From contig CM037842.1 of NCBI GenBank assembly GCA_021234535.1, positions 8,239,361-8,303,360 of the forward strand: a stretch of DNA of 64,000 bases. The letters are read 5' to 3'. Position 1 is the first letter of the stretch, and every line of letters starts with the position of its first letter. The stretch is from Stichopus chloronotus (taxonomy: Eukaryota > Echinodermata > Holothuroidea > Aspidochirotida > Stichopodidae). Below are positions 40,084-51,000 of the stretch, in pieces. Position numbers and translations under genes: made by a program. The notes under the pieces are model-generated. The model searched no databases. It was not told where the DNA came from and saw only the letters and a program-made list of their open reading frames with translations.

Positions 40084-40437
40084 TTAAAGGGAAATAGGGC
40101 GTTTGTTTTACAGGAAACATCCATATTTTTAATACCAGTGTTTGTGGGTGTAGAATGATAGTATATTCAAGATAAGGAATTACAGTAGTCTTCTTTTCAA
40201 GAAATTCGTTTCTCACAGATAGAAACTCAGTTATTTGCTTCTCCACACTAATTTGTTCACCCAAACTTTTCAAAATTCAAATGATGCATCTTCCGTTACT
40301 CATCACATACTTAATGTTTTGAGGAGATGAAGCTTTTGGCAGGTGTTTAGTGATGAGACTGAATGGTTTAACAATGACTAAAGCTATTTCTTTTGTAGGT
40401 CATATTGGTGTATTCTAAACGCCCTATTTCCCTTTAA
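40084..40437 (+). mobile_element. TTAA-flanked non-autonomous DNA element, copy 2
   Basis: The element body is 40088-40433 (346 bp), with perfect 17-bp terminal inverted repeats AGGGAAATAGGGCGTTT. TTAA occurs at 40084-40087 and 40434-40437. It encodes no transposase. It is the same family as 37857-38211, with intact ends, and has probably been mobilised in trans by a piggyBac-like enzyme. Confidence 0.87.
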
Positions 40438-40785
40438 GTTGAAAGCCTGTCTCTTTAATTTCAAGCCTTCTACCCGAGTTATTACCTCAATTGTAGTCCT
40501 TTACATGCTCATATAGGTAAACGGTTCTTAATCATAACTTTCGTCCCATTCAGTCACCATCTCCGGGCAACCATCCTAAGCGTCCCTCCTATAGGTGTTC
40601 CGCTAGAGGTCCCCCTTCTAATGATATCAAAGCTCACTATTAACGTCGTGACTCAACAGTGTAGCGCTTACACCCGTTTCGCGATTATACTACCCAAATA
40701 TTTAATGTAGGCTACACTAATATGGGTCTTATACCGTCATCGTTCGGTTCGGTATAGTGTCAAATCTTAGGACTTGGAAAAAAAC

Positions 40786-40801
40786 ATAATAATAATAATA
40801 A
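40786..40801. repeat. (AAT)n microsatellite
   Basis: About five AAT units follow an A-run. Confidence 0.8.
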
Positions 40802-41332
40802 AGCCTTGACATGTGGATCGGCGATCGATAATTTTCACCATGAGTTATCAAACTCACCCCACTATTACCACCCACTGTCTCAGGTTAGTAACTCATGATA
40901 GATTTTCAGGATCGTCACGTTCATCGCATCTTTCTTTTTTTTTTAGAGAGAATATACTGCTTAACAATGTATGTATAGTAGTCACAAATATGATTTCTAT
41001 CATCCTTTAAGACGTACAGTTAAATAACCAACCATGCATAAGTTCATGATTACTTTATGATGGATTAACACAGTCATGATGTTTTTCGTTTATTAGTTAG
41101 CCTATACATGTGCCGTCCATAAATTTATAATGATGAATTATGGGGTTTATTGGCAATCTGCGGTATTGCTGTTCTTTCCTCCCATTAAAAACGAACTGCT
41201 GGCATAATTTTGCATATATAACTCTCTCATTTAGGTTAATGGCAATGAGATCATTGAACTGAACGATAATCCCTTCGCCACTGTCATCCCTGGTAGTACA
41301 CAAGATAAAGAGACGAATGAAATTCTTCATTG

Positions 41333-41363
41333 AATATATATATATGTATATATATATATATAT
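41333..41363. repeat. (TA)n microsatellite
   Basis: TA dinucleotides with one G interruption (TATATGTATATA). ATTGAA/TTGAA flanks occur on both sides. Likely polymorphic. Confidence 0.92.
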
Positions 41364-42469
41364 CATTGAACATATCAGCGGTCATTACTCGATGACGTAA
41401 GAACTTGGTCACCGTTGTCAACAATTGGAATTCCTGTGGTCGAATTTACAATAATGTTATTGTTATTGATTCTACATTGATTCCATTTTTAGTGCTGCGT
41501 GGGCTCTTTCCATGGATACAGATCAGCGGTGACACGATTAACAGCGGGTGCCCTTAACGTTTCACAATCAGCAACTTCGGGTAATTATTCGGGTGGCCGT
41601 AGTATATACAGGGAGACTCAGTAGCCTACTCTGGCATTACCGCCTTGTGACATCATATTACGTCATCGAATGAATACATTTGCTGGTGGTAAACACATCG
41701 GAAGCCTGATAAAAGTTCACCAGAAGCCCGTCCAGTGGTGAAAAAACAAGGAGGGAAAACGTTTTGTGATTTAGTTCGCACAAAAGTGAAACACATAATT
41801 GTTACTGTTTACATGTGAAGTTATAAACCGTATTGTGCTTGAGTGTGTGTGTGTGTTACAGCAGGGAGTTGTACACTGATCACTGATTACACTATTGGCT
41901 AGTAGACAGTTACGTCCGATTGGCAAATCCCGTCGTTATAAATGCACTGTGTCGAAGTTAGCAGTAACTCCCGTTCAGACTGGTTTTCGACATCATTAGC
42001 CAAGGACACTACGAAAGTGACTGAGAATCTACTCCTCCTCAAATGGCTGGGCCGAGCGGCACTCGTGGCGCGACTTGGTCTGTAGGAGTGCCAAGTATAA
42101 AATGACTGGAAAAATACTAAAAAGGAGCATTGTTAAAAAAAAAAAACACCTAGGCCCTATTTCGAAAGTTCTTTCCGCAAAACTGAGATTAAACGAAACT
42201 TAGGCATTTTGTTTAAACAAAAATTGGCTTGGAAAAAAAGCTTCAAACTTCGTACCATTTTGCAATAGTATAATAAAAGAATTAAGGAGCACGCCACACC
42301 TCTCCCTCCTGGGACGGCCATCAGTGCCTTGCGTCAACATAATTTCGCCTCATGACATTTAACCAAATTTATTTGAGAGAGCCAGCTGATTTCAACACTC
42401 GCAGATAGTATGGGGATTTAACCTTGTCGACCATTTCACTTAAAATGCAGTAAATAATGAACTGCTAAC

Positions 42470-42763
42470 CCCAGGTAACGTTCCAACATCCAAACATATG
42501 GTGTCCATAACTTTTTACACCCAAGATTCATAAGGGGCCCATATGGGTCATCCCAGATAACCCATATGACCCATAACGGATAGTTCTGGAGTCTCTGTTG
42601 GAAATGGACACCACGTGTTCGATGGACACCAAAACTAACCCATATGGGTCATATGGTTACATGGACTGGCCCGCAGGGGCCCTTTATGACTCGTGGGTGC
42701 AAAATCACATAGGCCCCATATGCATTCACCCATATGCGAGCCCATTTTGGAATGTTACCTGGG
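42470..42763. mobile_element. Foldback MITE-like element with CCCAGGTAAC termini
   Basis: The left end reads CCCAGGTAACGTTCCAACAT and the reverse complement of the right end reads CCCAGGTAACATTCCAAAAT. Complementarity continues inward with gaps: both arms carry GGTGTCC, ACCCA-GA-TCATAA-GGGCCC and CCATATGGGT/ACCCATATG palindromes, so most of the 294 bp folds on itself. No coding capacity is seen. AAC sits near both outer junctions, but the target-site duplication is unclear, so I cannot assign a superfamily. Palindromic CATATG words occur about eight times inside. Confidence 0.8.
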
Positions 42764-45700
42764 AACAAACTTAATAACAATTTCTGGCAAACATAATGTA
42801 AACACAAACACACACAAATAAAATGAAATAAACAGGTAGATATTACGCAATACAAACGAATACACATAAATAAATGCTATACTTTGGCAAACATTAGTAC
42901 AAAAACACACACGCAAACCAAGTAATGCCCATTACATAAATTAATTTTACGTGTGACAATCCTGTTCCATTTTGACCTTTTCATGTAATAATTTTCTTGC
43001 CCTTCGGAGTTTTTCTCTGCAATTTTCCGTTGTATGTATGGAATATGTGTTTCTATTAGACAATGAGTCGAAGTTAATACGCCACGAAGTTTAAACTTTC
43101 GACCACAAAAATTAAGCTTCTTTTCTGGGCGTACCTCACAATGACTGTTTGTACACAAAAAGATTCCATTACAGGGTTAGGGAAGCCCGCAAAACGTTTA
43201 ACCCGCCCAAGGCAGTTTACTTCTGGTTAACGCATTTGACTTTTGTCAATCCGCTCTCGCAATTCAGTCGGTGATAATTGAATCTATTCTTAAAATTTTT
43301 CGAGTAGTTATTCATCAGTCAAACTGCAGACTTCGATTTCTCTTCTTTTTTCTCTCTCTTTAGTTGTTAATCCAGTTATTGTCGGCTCAATAGGTGGCCG
43401 TTACCGAGTTCGGTTCACTGGAGCTTTTTGTGACTCACTCAACCCATTGACATCTCGGGTATACAATCTTTGTGGAAGTTTTCCCAACGACAGTGGCCAG
43501 AAACCGAACTTGAAAAAGTTGATGGACGATTCCATTATTGCAGGCGGTGTGCTATTGCTAACAGATAGGTTTTTTTTTAAAAAAAAAACCTTTTACATTT
43601 GTATGTTACTGTGTGTGTATCCCCTTTCGGCGGTATGTACCCGGGTGCACTTTCTCCCACGAAAGTTCATGGACGTTGAAATTTCTGGTGTGAAAATCGT
43701 TTACGGAAAGTCGTGAAATCACCTCGATTTATAGACAAAAGAAAACTTAAATACATTTACCAACTGGAGAATATACGCTCAGTTGTTTCATGATGTGAAC
43801 ACGTAAGCGTGGTGTCAGTTGTATTATGGCTCGCCTAGCAGTATATGTTTTACTTCCACATCAGGTGATAGTCCTTTGTGTGGCGTGCTGGAAAAAAAAA
43901 ATAAAGTATCAAAACAACTCGATATTGTATCGAAAATGAGGCGAATAATCAAACTACGATAGCAATGTGTATTCTGACCCATCTCTGGTCTGAGTAAATA
44001 TTTTATTGATGTAAAGTATTGTATTGGAACAAAAGCCAGTTGACCAATGTGTGATTGTAACCCTCAAGTTTTTGTTTCTGATTGTGTATTGTATTTCTTC
44101 TTTATTCGAAGAGAGCAGTGGTCAGACTATATTGGACTAACAGTCCATTCTACTTTAGAAGGTCAGAGATACATGGAAGAGAATAACAGAACTCTATATA
44201 GGTTGTAGTGTGACATATGTGATTTTCATGGCCAAAAATCCTAGGGGTAAATTTCCAAAATACCATTTCGAACAACTAAATATAACTTAAATTGCAGATA
44301 TATAGGTCATTTTTCAACCTGCCACCCCCCCCTTTTTAATCACATAATGTATAGTGTAGAGCACTCCATTTTATTTTGACTTCATAGGCCTAAAAATCAG
44401 AGGTATGGTGCAAGACAAGATACTAGAACAAACAAAAAGATTAACGGTTTGGTAAAAAACAAAACTGACAAACACAGACGTAAGACTTAAATTAGGGAGA
44501 AAAGCTTAAGAGGGCTGATAATAGGGAAAGAAGAGAAAGACACAGATAAGACAATACCTATGAAATCGGAATTGATAGATCAATTTATAAAATCAATCAA
44601 TTGAAAGAAATGAAATAATTAAAAGATTGTGCATCTCGACGACATTAGAAAACTCGGTTTAACACTTCAAACCTCTGCGCACCATGCCAGGACCAGTTTC
44701 CAAACTCCATCTCTACCTTCATATCACTATATATTGTGTCAAAGAATGATGGATATTGGTGTTTCGTCTATTAATGCACGGTTTAATGGATACTTAAATA
44801 ACACCGAGCATCTGATTTAAGGTGTCTAAGAGGAAGCCTGCAAGAGGAAGACTGTAGTCAAACTAAAAGTTCAAGCCTACGGGAAGCCTTATCACTTCTT
44901 CCCGTCGACTCTGTTAGATTCACCCGTCAATCTGGTATCTAGATCTGTATAGTTAGTAGTTACATAAAGGAGAAAAAAAAAATAAGTATGCTAATTTAGG
45001 CAGCTATCGTTATAGAATCAAATAAAATTTTAATTTTCTCTGCACAGACTTCGTGCACGGTTCTCTTAAATTTCCATCATGGTATTAAAGTAGTTAGCGT
45101 TTGGGGCGGAGGCTTGACTCACTCCACTTCTATGGGGCCCTGCACCTCCCGTTAACTACACCTGCCAGCTGTCGCATCGGCTAATCGCAGGATTTGAAAT
45201 CATGCACGCGTGCACCTCGCAGCTTATAACACTAGCTGAGAAGCCCATATACCGTACAAAAAAAAATCTTACACAAAAGATGAAACATATAGAGCGCGCC
45301 TGCACTTGCACAACACATTTTATGAATTGCGTGCTTCCCTATTTGGAGAACAAATATGAACGAAATCTTTGAGGTCAAGGCTAAGAAAGTATTACACTTG
45401 ATGAAGGCTATATTCAATTCGGTGAAACTGTTTGAAGGATTTAGCACATTGGTAGGTCTTTGTTCCTTCGGAATCGATTTTCAGTTTGAAAATTCATGTC
45501 TGGAGGCTGAATATATTCAAATAAATATAGAAATATTGTCTGCGTCCCATTCCCCTGTAACAAAATGAGAGGTTTATTGAATTATAGTTTTAATGTGTTA
45601 GACGTATATGCAAAAAGAGAGATACAAAGGACGAAAATTATAGTTAGAGTGAAATGAAAAAAAAAATATATTTATATAGTTTGGAATTCCTCAGTCCTCG

Positions 45701-46350
45701 GATATACTTTTGTTATTTTCGAGGAAAAAAAAAAACAAGGGTCGACCTTTTTATAAAATTATTACTTCATTTTGCAGAAAAGTTCGATAGAAACTAATTA
45801 AATCTTACCGGGGTTAAATTAAAAATCGATGTTTGAAATATATTGACATGTGCAACTGAAATTAGTTGTCTGCATTTTGTTACGGTTATTTCTGTGTGCG
45901 TGCTGTATAGTCAATTTGTGGTGTATAGTGTTGATATACCAGATTCATTGGGGTTGTGCATGATACTACTAGGTGAAAACATTTGACAGGCCGGAAACAA
46001 ACTTTTCGCTAATGTTATACATGGATTACAACGTTGGAAAGATTTACATAGATTTGAGTTTTCAGGAGAGTACATGAAACTCTGCTCAGCGTACATCGCA
46101 CCTGCCTTTATCATACCTGGGAGTTGTTATAGGAACTCCATAACCACACAACGGATTTCACAGTGTATTAAATCTGAAATAACATTCGAACTTCTCATAT
46201 TTAAGTCTAGGAGCGACGATAGTCTGAAATGTGAAATACCATGCATTTGGAATTTTTCGTATCTCCGTCTAGTACACTTACGACTTCCAAAGACGGTAAG
46301 TATTGCTCCTGGTTACATCTAATGTATCTGCTAGGAGGGGAATTTATCAA
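42764..46350. other. Unannotated non-coding region
   Basis: No gene recognised. It includes an A/T palindrome at 43568-43590 (AGG-T9-A10-CCT), A-runs near 43890 and 45730, and otherwise unique-looking AT-rich DNA. Open stretches are at most about 93 codons without motifs. Confidence 0.55.
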
Positions 46351-46362
46351 AGAAAAAAAAAT

Positions 46363-46377
46363 GGGGGGGGGGGGGGG
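46363..46377. repeat. G15 run
   Basis: Fifteen uninterrupted G, preceded by A9-T. Confidence 0.9.
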
Positions 46378-46509
46378 AGATAGGCTGCACCTCCGTCCCC
46401 CTTGCAACCTTTAAAAAGTTTTTTCCCAAATGATAAAGAACCGATATCGTTACGAATTAAAAGCTATTAAATTAACTTGTCTTAAAGATTACAAATTAGA
46501 GCAATCCAA

Positions 46510-47562
46510 ATTATTACCATTTTCAATAGAATTATGTTTTTCTCTTTTATTGAGACATTGCAGAGGCATGAGATCAATATTACACTGCTGGGTACATACA
46601 ACCCAGGACATTCGGGAAGTTCCGTTCCCGACCATCTTTGGGCTTCACAGTAAAGCCAAAAAGATCCTGATACGCTCCGCACCAACCAATGGTGGTGCTC
46701 CGCTAAGTCCTGTCCGCGCGGAGCGCGCAAAAATGCTACCCTGTCAGACCAAACCCTAGCTATGCTGAAAACCGTGGACATGCGCCTCATTTGTAATATC
46801 AATGGCGTATAGGCAATACGTCCCACCCCCAATCATAAGACGCTGACGATGCCCTGATAATTTGTGTTTCATTTTTTACAAACGTTCACCTTTTGCCTAA
46901 CCGACAAAATTTTTTGTCGAAATTTCGCTGAGGATTTTGAGCCACTCTCCGTGTTACATTTTGCTAGAAGTTCCCTTATATGTGTTACTGTTTTCCATAG
47001 ATTGTTTTTCAAATTGCAGACATGGTATCCATATTTTTAAATTGGGTACATATATCCTAGAACGAGAGGGAAAAAACCGTTTCCAGCTACATGGGGAGTT
47101 TGCAAAACCACAAATTTTCTTACACGCTTCCGCCGAACTTATGTGGCGGTCACCTTAGATAGTAATCAAGCTAATGAATAACAAAATTTGGGCAAAAATC
47201 TCTGACCAAAATTTTCTAGGAACCCTCACTGCCGTTGCGTTCAGCTTCACGTAACAAAAATGTCAATTATACTCAAGGGCAAAAAAAAATGTAACAGAAT
47301 GCATAATTCATTGTGATTCTTATATCACCTTAACCCACCTGAAATGCATTACCAGTATCCATACATTGATTTTTTTTTTTTCACATGAATTGAGGATATG
47401 CAGACATGACATCCCTATTTCAGGGCTGGATACAATGCAGCTCAAGTAAGCTACACCGGCGAGTGCCGTTCCCTGCCACCTGGGAGGTTTGAAAAGCCAA
47501 ACTTTTTGTTCCTTCAAGTCAAACAATTTTGACGCTCCTCATAGATAGTGTTGTCTTTAATC
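46510..47562. repeat. Three diverged tandem copies of one unit
   Basis: Three segments share ordered landmarks. The first is TTACC/TTACTG...CCATA or CAATAGA, then TTTTTC. Next comes GCAGA(GG)CATG at 46560, 47016 and 47400. A CTGGGTACATA/TTGGGTACATA/CTGGATACAAT word follows, then CCGTTYCC. A and B also share GGGRGTTTGMAAARCCA, and A and B end in TAGATAGT (47154-47162, about 47542-47550). Spacing is 456 then 384 bp. Identity is roughly 60-70% by eye. Open frames exist in each copy but stop codons and indels differ, so a shared protein is not shown. Confidence 0.65.
46902..46919. repeat. Small hairpin, 8-bp stem
   Basis: CGACAAAA and TTTTGTCG are exact reverse complements two bases apart, within the spacer between repeat copies at 46.6 and 47.0 kb. 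Confidence 0.6.
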
Positions 47563-50500
47563 AACCCCCCCCCCACATATAGTTTTTTCCCGTCGAGCCC
47601 GACAGTCCCCTTTGTGTGAAGGTCCCCCCCCCCCCCTTCTTTTACAATTCTTGATCAAAGCCTAATTAGGTATTTGAGTGTCCGAAACTGTTGCAGTGGC
47701 TTCACTACTCAGTTGAAAAAAAGAAAGAAAAAAAAACAGCCAGTGTGAATTTTTGACCTCCATACCCCCTAAAGATATGACCCCGACTACGGTCCTTTTG
47801 GCAATGCTGTCATATTTCACGTATGAGGGTATGTATCATATTGTCCTCTAGTGGCTCAGACTCGACCTTGAATGACTATGACTCGGATTGGGTGGACTCG
47901 AATCCAGCTCTGGCCCATACGGTACAGTGAACTGCGATCAATGAGGGTCTATCTCATTTCCGTTTGCTACCCTGGTAAAGTAAAACATTAAGCAATCTCA
48001 TCCGGTTTGGCTCAAAGGCAAACAATGCCATGCATGCAGCGCGCGCCTTAGCGGATGTTACAGTAAAATATAAAAATAACTCAAAGACACACACCTAAGA
48101 CCCCCCCCCACCCCACCTGGAACTTAACGGTTTCCGCTTCGCTATTCTATCTATTGCGCGTAGTTACAGTTATGTTCAGGAGCATAACCTGATCACAACC
48201 ACCAATGCAACGTTAGCTTCTTTTTCCATTTACCAATTATTATGACCAATTATTTTACTCGGCTCATTGACCAAAGAATTCACAGAAAGAAAAGTACATT
48301 AAAAAAAGGTAAAAAGAACATGGACTATCCAGAAACATGTGTGTGTTTGTCAACAGGACGAGGTACAATGGGGTGAAATCATTTCTTTTACATGTGTTAG
48401 ATGAGAGTTTCGAATAACAGATTAAGGCAGGCCCTGGCTTGTCTACGGTACTATGTGGCTAATGCGAGATAATGTTCATATACATTATGGCGTACGAGGC
48501 TCCAATGCAACAGTGATCATTCCTAATTAAGTACTATTGTCGACTACTGTAACTCAATTCATGCAGATTCATCATTGATGTGGAAAATGTGATACTCAAG
48601 GAACATGAAATGGTTAGATTGCTGTGAGCATATTCTAATCACTTTTCTGACTACGTTTCCAAGTTTGGCATGAATTCCTCTAACTTTTTTGGTCGGTTTG
48701 TAGTATGGTTTGTAACTATGTAATATGCCTATTAAGCTTAGTACACTTACTCTTCAAAACTATATAAATACTAGGAAGTGCTATATTAGTTTTATAAATT
48801 CACACTTGGTCTCGGACTTGAGCCCTAGCTCGGACTTAAGGACTAGGATTCGGACCCGAGTTTGTTGGACTCGACTACAGTCCCGCATGCAAGGACGCTT
48901 AAGTATATCACTAGGCAAGGATACACAATGCATGCGTGCATGTGCTGTATACACTCTAAAAACAACAGAGTAAAAAAAATCACTCAAAAAAAAAAAAAGA
49001 AAAAAGAAAAAAAACCGATGGTTCAACGATGGGGGGCTTGTGTTTAGAGAGTATACTAGTGCACTATATATACCAACTATAACGTTAGGCTACAAATTTT
49101 CACTGTCCAATTGATGGAATCGTCTACTAAGCAAAACCTAAAGAAGTTTCCTAAACAAAATGCTGTATATATGGAAATAATAATTTATTCTTGACTTGAC
49201 CCCAGAGCTCTCGTAATTCTGTACTCATTTGCTATTGCACTTGTATTTCTATTTTCAAACCCCGTCAGTCTCTGGTAATAATGCAATTAGTTGCAAATAC
49301 GAGGACGTCTTAAAGTCTGTCATTTTTAAATGGCAATTATTTCGCTCTAGAAATTTTCCTTAACTTCCTCCTTCCTTTTTGACAAAAACAAAATCATACA
49401 AAAAGTTGGTTGTCCCTGTGAGGTCATTATATGAAGTCCGCGCGTTAACAAGATCGAAGTTTTGTATAATCTTTGTACAAAAGGGATTGGGAGGTTTAAT
49501 GGTGACATAAGATGATTATGAAAAGGAAGAAAAGGAAGTAAACACATTTTTAACGGGTGCTTGGATTTAACGCCATGAATCAAAGAGAAAATTAATTCTA
49601 TTCATTAGAGCTATTGGCTTGCAGAGGTACTCGCTGTACTATGATTTAATGGATCGGAAGACTGAGGGGGAGGGGTGGTGTAGGAAAGTGTGGACTAATG
49701 AAGGTAGTTATGCAAGGAAATAAAATTCACGACTCTGTTGTCGATGGTTATAGTACACAGATAGTAAAGCCCACATCTGGTTTGTTCTTCACTTGAAAGG
49801 TGGCACGTTTTTTACATGATTTTCTTGGGCTACGACCATTGAGAGATTAAGTAATTAGATAAGTCGCTAGAAAATTTGACCAGTAAATATTTTTATCAAG
49901 ATCGATTTTGCTTTTCATTTCCTTATATCTTGCTAAACTAACGTCTCTGTCAGTTTGGGGTGCCTTGTGGCATCTAAATTCCTCAGAGGAGTAAAAGCTA
50001 TTGCCCATCCTGAGTTTTGAAAGTAAGATGCATGTAATACAGACGAGGACTTCAATAAGAAACCTTGTTCAATGTGGACATTTCTCGTTATTGAAACACG
50101 ATTGCGAATAACTAATTGGCTTAAAAATAAACCCAGTCCAGTCTGACTTCTGCAGTGACCTATTTTATTCGTCCACCCTCCTATTTTTTTTTTTTAGGAG
50201 AAGACACACCATTCTTTTTTCACATAACTATGGTTTCGTTTTAGGAGACAGCATTTCTGTGGGAATATGCATTTCCCAAAACCCGTTAGTTTTTGTTCGT
50301 TTTTGTCATGATGTTTGCTTTTAATTGTTGAAGTTAGAAGAACAACGTCAATAACTGTGTGAAAGACACGTGACTACATGCAATATCCATGTAAGGAATC
50401 GCTATCATTATATACGTATTCAACGAAAAAGTACATTGACATGCAGAGTATATCTATGTCAGTTTGTACATTACCTAACGATGAGACTGACGCCACAGGG

Positions 50501-51000
50501 CATTTCCCCGTAAATGACCTTGGAATGTAATTGCGTTTTCTTGATACTTTTTTTTTTAAAAAGAAAACAGAAGACATTGTGTCTCCACAACTGTTTGTCG
50601 ATATTGCTTTCTCTCTAACACACTGTATTATAGAAAATGCCCCAACAGCAAAGCGAGGAAAAATGTTATACATATACCCAGCCGGAAGTAAACATTGGTA
50701 TTTTTAAATCTCGAGGACATATTCAGAGGTTAGCATTAAGACAAAATGTGAATCAATACTTTCATCATTTTTAACGACTGAACTGCCTGAACTTACTTGC
50801 GGAAACATCTTCCACAAGATCTCCCATCTTACTGTGATGATAATTTCGTCAGGAAATGTATCATTAAAAAAAAAGAGAACAAAACCTTAATGAACATTTC
50901 AAACCATCATTTATTATAGAAGTTCACTCCTGTTTTTAATTTTAAAAGATGAAACATTTTGTATGCGTAATGACTATCAGTAACAATTCTGTCCTTTACA
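47563..51000. other. Unannotated non-coding region
   Basis: No gene recognised. It has C-runs near 47567, 47625 and 48102, A-rich stretches near 48975-49015 and the CGGACT minisatellite at 48811-48890. About 27 CpG were counted in 50041-51000. Confidence 0.5.
48811..48890. repeat. Degenerate CGGACT minisatellite
   Basis: CTCGGACTT at 48811 and 48829, TTCGGACCC at 48849 and TTGGACTCG at 48865 give a spacing of about 16-20 bases. Related words (GACTCGGATTGGGTGGACTCGA) occur alone near 47872-47895, suggesting a dispersed family. Confidence 0.55.

Noticed and set aside
43568..43590. AGG-T9-A10-CCT palindrome
   Set aside because: Mostly adjoining T and A homopolymers; similar joins occur at about 15008 and 50549, so it is not special.
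46430..46832. Overlapping open frames of 109 (plus) and 116 (minus) codons
   Set aside because: Both fall on the first copy of the three-copy repeat. The frame is not kept in the other copies, so a protein is not supported, although a decayed one is possible.
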